Assembly: GCA_028724885.1 (NCBI GenBank)
Contig: JAQYTJ010000031.1
Span: 1 to 64,000 of the forward strand
Direction: 5' to 3'
DNA: 64,000 nucleotides
From: Bacteroidales bacterium
GTDB lineage: Bacteria; Bacteroidota; Bacteroidia; Bacteroidales; UBA932
Part shown: one piece after another, positions 23,929-33,213 of the stretch
How positions within the stretch are numbered: position 1 is the first letter of the stretch
How the letters are laid out: every line of letters begins with the position of its first letter
Notes under the pieces: generated by a model
What the model was told of the DNA's origin: nothing
Database searches by the model: none
What the model saw: only the letters and a program-made list of their open reading frames with translations
Translations under genes and position numbers: made by a program

Positions 23929-24396
23929 ATGGAATATCTCTCAAAAGAACGATACAATGAGATCGTCGCCGAACTTGGCAATCTCATGAACGTGGAATAT
24001 CCACGAATCAGGGACGAGCTGTCCGAGGCCCGCGCCCAGGGAGACCTGAGCGAGAATGCCGAATACCGAGCCGCCAGGAGGGCCCAAGGCAAGGCGATCA
24101 GTCGTATACGTTTCCTGCAGAATGTACTCCAGCATTCGAGGATTATCGACAGAAGCACATTGCCGAAAGACCGGATATCCCTGCTAAGCAAAGTGGAATT
24201 CACTCATCTTGGCACAGGCAGGAAAATGACATACACCATCGTAAGTCATCACGAGATGGACCTCGATCACGGCAAGCTCTCCTGCAACTCCCCCATCGGC
24301 CTTGCCCTGATGGGCCGGAAGGCCGGCGAGACTGTAGATGTGAATGCTCCCGCTGGAAAATTCCAGATACGGATTGATAGCGTCACCATCGACTGA
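23929..24396 (+). CDS. greA: Transcription elongation factor GreA
   Basis: The 155-residue protein begins MEYLSKERYNEIVAEL and has the GreA coiled-coil tip sequence ARAQGDLSENAEYRAAR (about residues 42-58), whose Asp and Glu residues enter the RNA polymerase secondary channel, followed by the FKBP-like C-terminal domain ending NAPAGKFQIRIDSV. Length fits the family. The start at 23929 is preferred over 23914 and over the TTG at 23899 because the -7 box ends at 23901 and transcription should start near 23908. Single-gene unit. Confidence 0.9.
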   Translation: MEYLSKERYNEIVAELGNLMNVEYPRIRDELSEARAQGDLSENAEYRAARRAQGKAISRIRFLQNVLQHSRIIDRSTLPKDRISLLSKVEFTHLGTGRKMTYTIVSHHEMDLDHGKLSCNSPIGLALMGRKAGETVDVNAPAGKFQIRIDSVTID

Positions 24397-24754
24397 GGCC
24401 TCTCAAGAGCCACATTGCCGACCAACACCACATTGCAGAGCCGCCAGAAGGACATGCCCCAACAACACTTTGCGAGATTTTGCGAATAGCATGCGCATAG
24501 AATGCTTTTCACACTCTCTCTCCGAAAAACGCTTGCTTTGAGGCATTTATGCAGACACATCGAATAAAATGCATTTTCTCGTATGCGCATTTGGAAAAGT
24601 GGAGAGGATGGGAAAATTGAATCAGAATTGTTCAACAGAGGGATTGATGATCTCTCATCATCGGCCATCTGTCCCAAAACAGGAGCTATCGGCTCAAACA
24701 TGGACTCGGTAAAGAAGATTAGTGAAGTTGTTTGAATAAAAAATCTTCGAAAAA
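24397..24754. other. Gap of 358 bp between greA and the tRNA promoter
   Basis: I see no gene or RNA. The first 60 bases repeat the phrase CCACATTGC, but no stable hairpin with a T-run follows greA. Confidence 0.4.
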
Positions 24755-24786
24755 TTTGTTTATTTAATCTGGAAGTAATACCTTTG
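24755..24786 (+). promoter_or_regulatory. Consensus promoter of the tRNA-Lys operon
   Basis: TTTG (24755-24758), a 20-base spacer and TACCTTTG (24779-24786) match the Bacteroidetes sigma consensus perfectly, 32 bases before the first tRNA. Confidence 0.8.
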
Positions 24787-24818
24787 CACTCCCGAAAGGT
24801 TAGACCCGAGGTTGGAAT

Positions 24819-24891
24819 GATTCGTTAGCTCAGTTGGTAGAGCACAACACTTTTAATGTTGGGGTCTCGGGTTCGAGCCCCGAACGGATCA
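24819..24891 (+). tRNA. tRNA-Lys (UUU)
   Basis: A 73-base cloverleaf: acceptor GATTCGT pairs with ACGGATC (one G-U), D-arm TAGCTCAGTTGGTAGAGC, anticodon stem CAACA/TGTTG enclosing CTTTTAA with anticodon TTT, T-arm TCGGG-TTCGAGC-CCCGA. CCA is not encoded. Confidence 0.95.
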
Positions 24892-24901
24892 CGAAATATA
24901 T

Positions 24902-24974
24902 GCTTTGCTAGCTCAGTTGGTAGAGCAACTGACTCTTAATCAGTGGGTCTAGGGTTCGAGTCCCTAGCAGAGCA
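24902..24974 (+). tRNA. tRNA-Lys (CUU)
   Basis: A 73-base cloverleaf: acceptor GCTTTGC pairs with GCAGAGC (one G-U), D-arm TAGCTCAGTTGGTAGAGC, anticodon stem ACTGA/TCAGT enclosing CTCTTAA with anticodon CTT, T-arm with GTTCGAGTC. It lies 10 bases after the first tRNA-Lys and shares its promoter and terminator. CCA is not encoded. Confidence 0.95.
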
Positions 24975-24982
24975 CATAAAAG

Positions 24983-25019
24983 AACGCTAATTGTTTGGTT
25001 TTCAGCAGTTAGCGTTTTT
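24983..25019 (+). terminator. Intrinsic terminator after the tRNAs
   Basis: AACGCTAA (24983-24990) pairs with TTAGCGTT (25009-25016), followed by a T-run. Confidence 0.75.
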
Positions 25020-25243
25020 CCTATGCTCATTTTGGCCACCCATTTCCACATAATCACTTAAAAGTTTAATAACAGGCCAAGTCCAAAATCCTGTGTTTAA
25101 GAATATAATTGTAAATAGTAAGAGTCTTCGGATGAGCGCCCCTCCCGAGTGCATAATGTTTTCAGGAATAAGCAACTACTTTGCGTTGTCACTTGTCCTT
25201 CCCCCCCTGAACAAACTACCCGTCATTCTAAACGACTCGCTTC

Positions 25244-25309
25244 GTCATCCTGAACTTGATTCAGAACCTGGTTTCGCAAGCCTAGATTCTGGGTCAAGCT
25301 CGGAATGAC
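25244..25309. repeat. Complete palindromic REP-like element, 66 bp
   Basis: GTCATCCTGAACTTGATTC at the left and the inverted arm GGGTCAAGCTCGGAATGAC at the right enclose a GCAAGCCTAGATTCT centre. This is a full copy of the dispersed repeat; the RNA would form a long imperfect hairpin. It lies in the gap between the tRNA terminator and the fimbrial operon end. Confidence 0.7.
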
Positions 25310-25352
25310 ACGAGAAGAAAAGCCTAGCGTGTCTGGTGGAGATGGGTGAATC

Positions 25353-25389
25353 CAGAAAAAGCGGAGCTTGTAGCTCCGCTTTTTCTGGG
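25353..25389. terminator. Bidirectional terminator at the end of the fimbrial operon
   Basis: CCAGAAAAAGCGGAGCT (25353-25369) is the exact reverse complement of AGCTCCGCTTTTTCTGG (25373-25389). The A- and T-runs in the arms let it work on both strands; on the minus strand it ends transcription of the fimbrial genes. Confidence 0.75.
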
Positions 25390-25458
25390 TTGTAATTATG
25401 TTGTGTGCCGTATTTGTCTGTAAACGGCAAAACTAATGCGTTGGACATTAACTTGGCG

Positions 25459-28083
25459 TTAATTTGCAAGGTAAACCACTATTGAAGAGATTGATGTCCT
25501 AGTCCCCGAATGCTCATTCGCATCCATTGCGAATGTGACGCTGTTTACCAGATTACCATGGGTTCTCCAATCAGTGTAGTCGTCATAGAATGTGCCACTG
25601 TCGGCGGTAACCGATTGAGGGCCATACGTGTATTTGCTAGTTGAATAGTAATTAATCTCTACCCTCGCGATATTCTTGTTTTCCGAGGCGACCGTAAATA
25701 TTCCATCCTTTAAAGAAATACGATTATTAAAACTATAAAAAATATTATTGAAAGTCAGCGTGATGCCATTTATGGTCTCAGCATTGTCCAATAGTCTAAA
25801 ATAATCATTATTAGTATTAAACTTAACCGTTGACATTTCGAAGGATGCGTTGTTGCGGAGTTCCGCCGTCTCATACTCGACTTCGGATAATTCGTCGGTA
25901 CTGAGCTGGACATAGATCGACGTGGCATCGCTGTCAGGAACAATATTGAAGGTCTTATAAGCTGGATCATAATTATATGGGGTGTAGATGTACCAGCCCT
26001 CGCCACTTAAAACATCCTTGGTAAGCATCGGAGCTTCGTCCGCAGTACCTCCTTCAATGTAGACATGGACTGGAATCCAGTAGCCTTCCTCATCAAGCAC
26101 GTAACCATCTTCCATGTCAAATGAGAAGCTGCTCACCTTTGCCGTCTGAGTACCATCACTATTATTGGTGTAAGAATAGTAGTATCTGAGATTCGAGAAC
26201 TTAGCCACGTGATAATTAGTAAAGCTAGCGCTACCGGTATTGAAATACTTATTGGCGACATAGACTTCGCTGGTGCTTGCTGCGATGTTGGACTTGAAGA
26301 TTGAAGAGAAAGTCACCTTGGTGTCAGAAGCAGCAATAGATTTGTACTCGCTGTACGTAAGCGTCCTCTGGAACATGTAAGTAGCCTTGCCGCTACTTGA
26401 ATATGACTTTCTGGAAATGACGGGAAGATAGGCGCCGGCCCTTGGGGTGAGGCTCTTCTTAACCACTTCTATGTCAAAAACCAAAGGGAATATGGACTCA
26501 GAAAGGCCGACCGGAATCGTCGTCCTGACATCGAGAGGGGCTGCGATAGTGTCACTTATCGCATTCCTGCGAGAAGACACTTTGGCAGCATCGCCGTTCA
26601 CGCACTCGACCGAAAGGGTTTGCTTTGGAAGAACTCGCACTGTCACAACAATTTTGACGCTGGAATTATTGCTGGTCCCTGTGACGGTTATGGTCTGGCT
26701 TTTCTCGGAAGATCCCGGAGCGGTTGTCTTGAAGGAGACCTGCCGCCAGCCCGAGCTGCCGCCATACGTCTCGTCAAACGACGCTTTAGTACACGTGCTG
26801 CCTTCGATAGCCTCGCCATACACGCCTTTTTTGCCGACGGTAAGAGTAACAGGATCGCCATTATCAACGACGCTCGAATTGTTTATGTCAGGGATAAACT
26901 TGAACCTAAGAACCATGTCCAGGGCAGAAGTGACAGTAGTGTCCACATACTGCACGTACAGGCGGTTCACCCCATTTGATATGTCGTCAAGGCTGCTAAT
27001 TTCCGTGTCAGTCGTAGGATCAGCCGTGCCTCCGCTCTGGATTGCATCGGCTATCGTAGTCGAACCCTTCTTAGCAACGTTGGTGATAGTAATATTGTAG
27101 TGGAAGTTTCTATAGATAGTGTAATAGCCGTCAGCATCGGCAAGATCCAGCTTATAGTACACGGTCTCGCCATTATACTTGCCACGGGCGAGAATGGTGG
27201 TTTTTGCCTGTGTGCCAATAGGAACAGTACGCTCGTACATGAACACTCCGGACGACGGATCCACGAAATCTGCATCATCAGGGACAGTACCGTCAAAAGT
27301 CTCGGAGTTCAGCATGTTTCCGGAATATGCCGAAACGATGCCAGAATAGTCGTAGATTTTGTAATCTGTCATGAAGGCATGATTGCTACGGTTGTACGGG
27401 GCGATGGTGCCTCCTTTTGGCTCGTTCAGCAAGACGATCCCGTCCAAGGTGAAATTGGTCACCGAAGAAGATGTTCCCACGGTCAGCCATGCAAAATTCC
27501 TGACCATAGGGACTTTTTGGAATTTCTCCACCACGGCATCATCGACGACATATTTCCCGTCCTCTTTGACATATTCGTAAGACTGTGTCGTCGAATTCCA
27601 TTCCTGCTTAGCGGTGATTCCGTCCGGCAAATCCACGTAGCCCCAGTACGCAGGGGTGTTCCCGCTGACTGAGAGTTTAGACATGAGCTCGTCCTCGTAG
27701 CCATAGCTGAGGTTGTCCGGTCCGTTCAGAATCATGTGGAGGTGAATAGGCGAGGAATTGAGGGTGAGATTGACCGTGAATTGGTACAATGTCACCGTTT
27801 TGCCATCGACTTCTCCCGTGGTGGTGCCGACACTTTCAGCAAGGGCATATTCCGAAAGCGTGCTGCCATCGAACACTGCAAGGTGCAAGGTCGAGGTGGT
27901 AAAATCGAAATTCTCCGACAGTGCCCTAGTGGCGATTGCCGTTTCAGGGATTTCTATCTTGACATTGATCACGCCGACTCCTTCAGGGTCCGGCAGCTTG
28001 GCACCAGCCGAAGAACCATCTTCCTTCACGCAGGATGAGAGCGCGAGGGTGATGGCGAAAAGGATATACAGTATTTTTTTCAT
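25459..28083 (-). CDS. Large fimbria-associated lipoprotein (probable DUF4906-type tip protein)
   Basis: The 874-residue protein starts at MKKILYILFAITLALSSCVK, a lipoprotein signal; the 11 codons upstream fall inside the intergenic space. After the lipidated Cys there is an acidic linker and an Arg-Ala site (IATRALSENF, about residue 50) similar to the trypsin-type processing sites of Bacteroidales fimbrillins. The rest is a succession of beta-rich, Thr/Ser-rich segments. I place it with the large DUF4906-like adhesins found at the ends of fimbrial operons, by context and signal rather than by a clear domain match. It is the last gene of the operon, 11 bases after the previous one. Confidence 0.6.
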   Translation of the reverse strand: MKKILYILFAITLALSSCVKEDGSSAGAKLPDPEGVGVINVKIEIPETAIATRALSENFDFTTSTLHLAVFDGSTLSEYALAESVGTTTGEVDGKTVTLYQFTVNLTLNSSPIHLHMILNGPDNLSYGYEDELMSKLSVSGNTPAYWGYVDLPDGITAKQEWNSTTQSYEYVKEDGKYVVDDAVVEKFQKVPMVRNFAWLTVGTSSSVTNFTLDGIVLLNEPKGGTIAPYNRSNHAFMTDYKIYDYSGIVSAYSGNMLNSETFDGTVPDDADFVDPSSGVFMYERTVPIGTQAKTTILARGKYNGETVYYKLDLADADGYYTIYRNFHYNITITNVAKKGSTTIADAIQSGGTADPTTDTEISSLDDISNGVNRLYVQYVDTTVTSALDMVLRFKFIPDINNSSVVDNGDPVTLTVGKKGVYGEAIEGSTCTKASFDETYGGSSGWRQVSFKTTAPGSSEKSQTITVTGTSNNSSVKIVVTVRVLPKQTLSVECVNGDAAKVSSRRNAISDTIAAPLDVRTTIPVGLSESIFPLVFDIEVVKKSLTPRAGAYLPVISRKSYSSSGKATYMFQRTLTYSEYKSIAASDTKVTFSSIFKSNIAASTSEVYVANKYFNTGSASFTNYHVAKFSNLRYYYSYTNNSDGTQTAKVSSFSFDMEDGYVLDEEGYWIPVHVYIEGGTADEAPMLTKDVLSGEGWYIYTPYNYDPAYKTFNIVPDSDATSIYVQLSTDELSEVEYETAELRNNASFEMSTVKFNTNNDYFRLLDNAETINGITLTFNNIFYSFNNRISLKDGIFTVASENKNIARVEINYYSTSKYTYGPQSVTADSGTFYDDYTDWRTHGNLVNSVTFAMDANEHSGTRTSISSIVVYLAN

Positions 28084-28094
28084 CTTCAATGGTT

Positions 28095-30560
28095 TTATTC
28101 GTCTGTGTCGCCCCACATAAAGGTCGTGGCGCTGACATTTGGATATTCAGTGTTCTTCCAATACCATTCGTCGTAGACGCAACGAACATAGGAATCATTA
28201 TTATAACGATCAATTACTGTTGTACTATGATATGAGCTGGGAGCACCGAATTCATTTATCAGGACATATCCGCCGGACACCCAGTAATTCGTATTACTGG
28301 AAAGCAAAGTTGGAATTTTGCCATCAGAACTCAGCTGAGCTATGTATGAAGCTTCAGCGAATGTCATAAGTCTCCAGCGACCGGCCGGATAACCAAATTC
28401 CTGGTAAGAGGCACAGCGCTCTTTAGCACCAAGGTATGTTAACGCAGTCGTAGCGCCAAATGAAGATGCAATCCTGAACTCAGGAGCAATGATATTGTCG
28501 GCAGAGCCGTCTTCAATGGTCGGGTGGTAATATGAAATTCTCCTAGTAATGCCTTGCACGGAAGTGGCATCCTCAGACCATGCTCCAAAACTTGGCGAGA
28601 CAGATTCTGAATTTGAATTACCTAGCGTATTATCAATAGCTTTCTTTCGCGGATCCCCCAGCATATAAGATGAACCTTCATCCAAGATCGTAGTTTTGAT
28701 AATGTACATATTAGGATTCTTATTTCCAGAATTATTAAGGTTAATAACAACTGTTCCTAAATCTTGCGAGTGCAAGATATCATTATAATTATACCTCCCA
28801 TTTCTATAATAATAATCGTAAACACGTTTTCCGCCTCCTCTACCATTAACAAAAGTCGTGGTATTTTTAGAATCTATAGCCCTCCCAGTGCTTGGCAGGG
28901 TGATGATTATCGAAGGGTATTGCACGATTGTCACGGTCTCGCTGTAGCGTGAGTCATCGGCGTGCTGGATCGTGAACGTTATGGTGTACGGAGCTACGTC
29001 GTAGATGGTGCTTCCTGTCGTCATGGTTTTCAACGCACGATGAAACTGAATGACAGGGTTGCTGTTCGCGTCGGTCTCAAGCGTGAGATATTGTTTAATC
29101 GTGGAGGGATCGCTGGAATTTTCAACCTCATAAGATACATCCTCTTCATCTTCCGAGAGACCTGGATGACTAATGGTCAGGTTCACGATCTTGCAAGGGT
29201 CGCTGGTCTTGTATGGGATAGACGTGTTGTCGGAGTTGTAAATGACTTTCTGCTTCTCGAAGACGTTTAAATACCTGGTGGTAGTAATCTGCACATCCTT
29301 CGCCGCATCCTTCCAGTCCACAACATAATAGGTGCCAGGCACGGAAATCGCCAATTCTTCATTCTCGCTGCCTAGGATGGCAACATGCACGAAGAATTTG
29401 TACCAGTGATTGCTACCGAGACTCACTGTATCCCCTTTGTAGATAAAGGCTGGGCTGAAATTATAGTAATATACTTTCGTAAGCTCTCCAAAATTGTTCC
29501 CTTCTTTCTTAATGTTTGTGGTAGAATCCACTATCGTACTCACTCCAGCTTGCCTAGTCCACGGAAGCTTGATTTTGTAAGACGGCTCATTGCTATTTTT
29601 GTACGTCCACTTCCATGGATAAGAATAAAACGGCTCTGAAACAGTGAATAGGCCGGTCTTTTCAACGGACGAATAATTTCCTTCCGAATCCGGCTCATAT
29701 TCGTAGTATTTAGCCGATTCCGTATAATTGGTCATTTTCCTGCCTCCATCGCGAGTGTAAGGATACGACACGATGGATGTCTTCACTGTATCTGCAGTAG
29801 AAAAAGGCGTAATGGTCGGCCTCCCGTCGAGGACAGCATATCTGTTTACATTCTTCAATGCAATCTCAATATTATTCGTCTTCGGAACCCATGTCTCTTC
29901 ATATACTTCCGTGCGTTTGCCGCCAAGGTCAATTATTCTCGTGCGACTGGCTTTATTATTTACATGGATGGCAACGGTCGTTTTGGATGCTATTCTTTTG
30001 ACCTTAACCTCGCCACGAGCGACAGTAGTCCTCTTCTTGCTCTCAAGGGTTATCGGGACCGTGCCAGCATCGCCAGAATCATTCTTGGAAATCATCACGA
30101 AGCGATTCTGGACTACGGACGTAATGAAGTCTGCCGCAGGCAGCTTGGTGGCTAGAATGTCAGCTACCTTCGTGGAAGCATAACTGCCGTAGTAATTGAC
30201 GACTACCAAAGCCTGACAAGTAGTGGCCGCACCAGGGAATAGATTCTCTACGTCGCCAGCGCTCATGGCAATATTAGCCATGCACTTTCTAACAGCGTTT
30301 GGTTCTATTGTTCCGTGAATTAGTGCCTCGTTATCAACCCCGCTGTTAGGATAGAGGAAGTAATCTATCCTGTCAATACGATTCTCGTTGTAAGCGTCTT
30401 CCCCATCCTTCTCCGCCCTGGTTTCCGGGTCGACGCAGGATATAGTAAGAATCAGCCCTTCATCAGCATCCTCGTCCGAGCCGGGATCAGTCACATCGAC
30501 GGTGCAAGAGACAGCAGCCAGCATGGAGGCGATGGCAATGTATGAATATATTCTTTTCAT
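28095..30560 (-). CDS. Fimbrial tip adhesin-like lipoprotein (DUF4906-type)
   Basis: The 821-residue protein has a lipoprotein signal (MLAAVSCTVD), an Arg-Ala processing-type site (DPETRAEKDG, about residue 48), an N-terminal fimbrillin-like half (IDYFLYPNSGVDNEALIHG and RASKTTVAIHV-type strands) and a C-terminal lectin/FGE-like domain: GRWRLMTFAEASYIAQ, YWVSGGYVLI and YVRCVYDEWYW. The W-R-L-M-T-F-A-E and VRCVYDEWYW motifs are typical of the C-terminal domain of DUF4906 fimbrial tip proteins. It is probably displayed at the pilus tip and mediates adhesion. The start follows the stop of the upstream fimbrillin-like gene by three bases. Confidence 0.7.
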   Translation of the reverse strand: MKRIYSYIAIASMLAAVSCTVDVTDPGSDEDADEGLILTISCVDPETRAEKDGEDAYNENRIDRIDYFLYPNSGVDNEALIHGTIEPNAVRKCMANIAMSAGDVENLFPGAATTCQALVVVNYYGSYASTKVADILATKLPAADFITSVVQNRFVMISKNDSGDAGTVPITLESKKRTTVARGEVKVKRIASKTTVAIHVNNKASRTRIIDLGGKRTEVYEETWVPKTNNIEIALKNVNRYAVLDGRPTITPFSTADTVKTSIVSYPYTRDGGRKMTNYTESAKYYEYEPDSEGNYSSVEKTGLFTVSEPFYSYPWKWTYKNSNEPSYKIKLPWTRQAGVSTIVDSTTNIKKEGNNFGELTKVYYYNFSPAFIYKGDTVSLGSNHWYKFFVHVAILGSENEELAISVPGTYYVVDWKDAAKDVQITTTRYLNVFEKQKVIYNSDNTSIPYKTSDPCKIVNLTISHPGLSEDEEDVSYEVENSSDPSTIKQYLTLETDANSNPVIQFHRALKTMTTGSTIYDVAPYTITFTIQHADDSRYSETVTIVQYPSIIITLPSTGRAIDSKNTTTFVNGRGGGKRVYDYYYRNGRYNYNDILHSQDLGTVVINLNNSGNKNPNMYIIKTTILDEGSSYMLGDPRKKAIDNTLGNSNSESVSPSFGAWSEDATSVQGITRRISYYHPTIEDGSADNIIAPEFRIASSFGATTALTYLGAKERCASYQEFGYPAGRWRLMTFAEASYIAQLSSDGKIPTLLSSNTNYWVSGGYVLINEFGAPSSYHSTTVIDRYNNDSYVRCVYDEWYWKNTEYPNVSATTFMWGDTDE

Positions 30561-30563
30561 TTT

Positions 30564-32033
30564 CTACAATTCAAAAACGTATTGATATTTGTCAGGGTCT
30601 ATGACAGAATCGGCACTGATGGATCTGCCATTCGGCGCTTCGACCGTGAAATGGAGCCTGATACTTTTCGTTCCGCTACCCCCAATAGTGGTCACGGCTG
30701 CTATGGTCACCGTAAATAGAGTATTGGAATAGCTGATGTCGTTGTGGTCGAGGCTCACTTTGAAATATTCCGTGTCGCCTGAGGTTCCCACAGTCAGCCT
30801 GCCTCCAATAGGAGTCATCAGGTTGAACGTCCCAGTAGCCGGAGAGGCCTTGTCGATAATCTTGTTATTAGGGTTATCTTCGCTTTGCGTGTAGTTTTCC
30901 AGTACGATGTAGCTTCCAGAGACAGATGCATCGTAAAAAGAAACGCTGCCCTCAATATAATCCCAAGGAATAGATTTCACCCCAAGAACGACCTGCTTGT
31001 TGATGAACTGGAAATTAAATAGGTGTTTCGCGCCAGGAAGAAGATTAATTGAGGAGAAGTTCAGGTTTGCAGTAACATCCTCGCCTCCATTGATGCTATA
31101 GACAATTTCCACCAACTCATTCGTCTGTTCGCCATCCGGGTTCTCTGGGGCTATCTTATCCGCATGTACAGGCCATAGCAGGAAAAATTCGTTATCATAC
31201 GTGTATGTTTCCTCAACAGGGTTGTACTGGCTGTGCTTGGTAGGGTCTGCCGACACTGCTGCAACATTGTCAAGGACTATTGGCGTTGAATATGTTGCAT
31301 AGAAATAATCCTCCGCATCTGTCTCCCTGTTGATGTCCGGATTCGGGTCGGAATCTAGGAAGAGTATGTCGGCACTTGCTGTGTGAGGCATCTTGAAAAC
31401 GACCTTCTTTATTGAGATTTGATCCGAGGAAGACATGTTCAAGAACTTGAACCCTACTGCTGTGAACAGGTGCTTGAGGTGGAGATTGATGGATCCGCGC
31501 TCATCTCTAGCCGCATCCCTGAAGATGGATCCTGAATAGAGTAAATCGAACTGAGGCTTATCAGGGGTCATCGAAACAGAAGGAAGTTTGAGAGTGTCGC
31601 CTTTTAGCTCGGGCGCTGAAGGGATTAGGTCAGTCAGGCTAAGATCCGACTTGGCATCGTAAGTCAGCCAGCCGAAAAATTTATGGGTGCCGTTCCTAGT
31701 CCATGGGTAGTAGGCATCGGCTGTCTCGTACGACCAGCCGCCGTTACCATAGACTATGGCATCGTCAATGTATGCCGTGACATCTTCTGCGTTCTTCTGC
31801 ACTCCATCAAGCTTGCCCGTGAAGCCGAAAAGATCGTCATGAACCTTTACTTCCGACCCTTCGGTCAGTAGGTCCGCCCTGTTAATCAAGGCTCTGGTAT
31901 CTGCCCCGCTGGCGCTGAAGCTGATGCCGTCTTCCCTCACATCATATGGCGCTATGACTTCGTTCTTGGAACAGGAAGCGAAGAAGACCATCATCGCAGC
32001 GACCAAGGTTGAATTTATAATATTCTTTTTCAT
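30564..32033 (-). CDS. Fimbrillin-family lipoprotein (Mfa-like)
   Basis: The 489-residue protein starts at MKKNIINSTLVAAMMVFFASC with a lipobox FASC; the longer frame adds 25 residues with no signal character. An Arg-Ala site (GADTRALINRAD, about residues 45-56) precedes the mature part, and YYPWTRNGTHKFFGWLTY plus INLHLKHLFTAVGFKFLN match the two conserved blocks of Mfa-like_1 fimbrillins (xYYPW...F.W/F.A...L.F.H.L). It is longer than the other three paralogues by a C-terminal beta-domain (from about residue 330), so it may be an accessory or adaptor subunit rather than the shaft. Confidence 0.75.
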   Translation of the reverse strand: MKKNIINSTLVAAMMVFFASCSKNEVIAPYDVREDGISFSASGADTRALINRADLLTEGSEVKVHDDLFGFTGKLDGVQKNAEDVTAYIDDAIVYGNGGWSYETADAYYPWTRNGTHKFFGWLTYDAKSDLSLTDLIPSAPELKGDTLKLPSVSMTPDKPQFDLLYSGSIFRDAARDERGSINLHLKHLFTAVGFKFLNMSSSDQISIKKVVFKMPHTASADILFLDSDPNPDINRETDAEDYFYATYSTPIVLDNVAAVSADPTKHSQYNPVEETYTYDNEFFLLWPVHADKIAPENPDGEQTNELVEIVYSINGGEDVTANLNFSSINLLPGAKHLFNFQFINKQVVLGVKSIPWDYIEGSVSFYDASVSGSYIVLENYTQSEDNPNNKIIDKASPATGTFNLMTPIGGRLTVGTSGDTEYFKVSLDHNDISYSNTLFTVTIAAVTTIGGSGTKSIRLHFTVEAPNGRSISADSVIDPDKYQYVFEL

Positions 32034-32043
32034 GATCATCATT

Positions 32044-33144
32044 TTAATTTCCACCTTCGACTGGTTCATTGCCACCCTCCCCTGTCTGCCAGTCAACAGT
32101 GTCTGCATTTATCACGATAGAATCGCCTCCTAGAATCAGGGTGTAGACATATTGCTTGTTCATTTCCCAAGCCTCGATCGGGGCGTTAGACGCATCCTTC
32201 ACCGTACCTAGGTTGATTATGGCGTGGTCTGAGAGGCTCTTGTTGCTCCCATAGTAAATCGTGAACGCAACCTCCAAAATCGCTGTCTGGCTGCCTTCTG
32301 CATTAGCATCCGTGTCAGCCGTAAGAGACTGAGGCAGAAGCAGGAACGGAGTTTTCGTGAGAGAAACGGAGCTGGTGTCAGGAACCGAAACAAGATTTGA
32401 GTCGGAATATGTCACAGGCACGGACTGGCTTTTCCATGCCCTGATGGTCGCGCCGGCAGAATATGCCGTCGTGAGAGTGCCGACAGATTCTATATTCCTG
32501 AACCTTACGGTGTCTATCGTTGCCTTGGTGACCTTGGTGTCTTTCGCAAGCTTCGCTTTCACCTCTATCTTCGCGAGTTGATGGCGGAAAGTTAAGACCA
32601 CCGTGCCCTTATCATAGCCTGAGGCCGTCGTTGAATATGTCAGGTCCATGCTGGCGCTTGAAATTTCCGAGAGCATGAGGTCCGACTGCTTGGACAAGTC
32701 CGCAGGCACCTTGTAAGTCAGGGAATCCGTGTACTTGAGATTATTCGTAGCGCTGGTGACGTTGGCATCGCCGGCAGGATAGAACGCCCAGAACGTGAGG
32801 AAGTTACTGCCATCTTCTTTCGGCCAGTAGCGGAGCGGGCTGTATGAATAGTTTGTGCCGTCATACGTCACCACGACATCGGTCATGAAGTTGGAGGCAT
32901 TGGTGCCATCGAAGGTTCCCTTAGCGGTAGCATGAAGGCCGAACACCTTGAAACTTGAGCCAGATGGAAGGGCATTCGTCGTGGTCAGGGTGCCGTCTGC
33001 CCTCGTGGCCCTGCCCGAATAGGTGCCGAAGTCCAGCGGCATGTTCTCTGCCTGACGAATTTCATTCTTGGTGCACGCCGGAACCAGCGCTACCAGGAGA
33101 CCGGCTGCAAGAAGGATGTGAATATGTCTTTTCGTCACAAACAT
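32044..33144 (-). CDS. Fimbrillin-family lipoprotein
   Basis: The 366-residue protein has the signal MFVTKRHIHILLAAGLLVAL ending in VPACTKNE, and the processing-type site SGRATRADGTL near residue 45. The conserved fimbrillin blocks are RYWPKEDGSNFLTFWAFYP and VVLTFRHQLAKIEVKAKL. Its carboxy-terminus (NKQYVYTLILGGDSIVINA, then DTVDWQTGEGG) is the donor-strand-like end of type V pilins, although it carries an extra Gly/Glu-rich tail NEPVEGGN. It is one of three similar-sized fimbrillins in a row. Confidence 0.8.
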   Translation of the reverse strand: MFVTKRHIHILLAAGLLVALVPACTKNEIRQAENMPLDFGTYSGRATRADGTLTTTNALPSGSSFKVFGLHATAKGTFDGTNASNFMTDVVVTYDGTNYSYSPLRYWPKEDGSNFLTFWAFYPAGDANVTSATNNLKYTDSLTYKVPADLSKQSDLMLSEISSASMDLTYSTTASGYDKGTVVLTFRHQLAKIEVKAKLAKDTKVTKATIDTVRFRNIESVGTLTTAYSAGATIRAWKSQSVPVTYSDSNLVSVPDTSSVSLTKTPFLLLPQSLTADTDANAEGSQTAILEVAFTIYYGSNKSLSDHAIINLGTVKDASNAPIEAWEMNKQYVYTLILGGDSIVINADTVDWQTGEGGNEPVEGGN

Positions 33145-33172
33145 TGCATTATGATTTAAATTGTAATTGGAA

Positions 33173-33199
33173 CCCCATCAGAGGGTCAGCCCTGATGGG
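33173..33199. other. Intergenic hairpin between two fimbrillin genes
   Basis: CCCATCAG (33174-33181) pairs with CTGATGGG (33192-33199) in the 69-base gap. There is no T-run, so it more likely affects mRNA processing or stability, and so the ratio of pilin subunits, than termination. Confidence 0.4.
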
Positions 33200-33213
33200 A
33201 TTAAAACTAAAGG

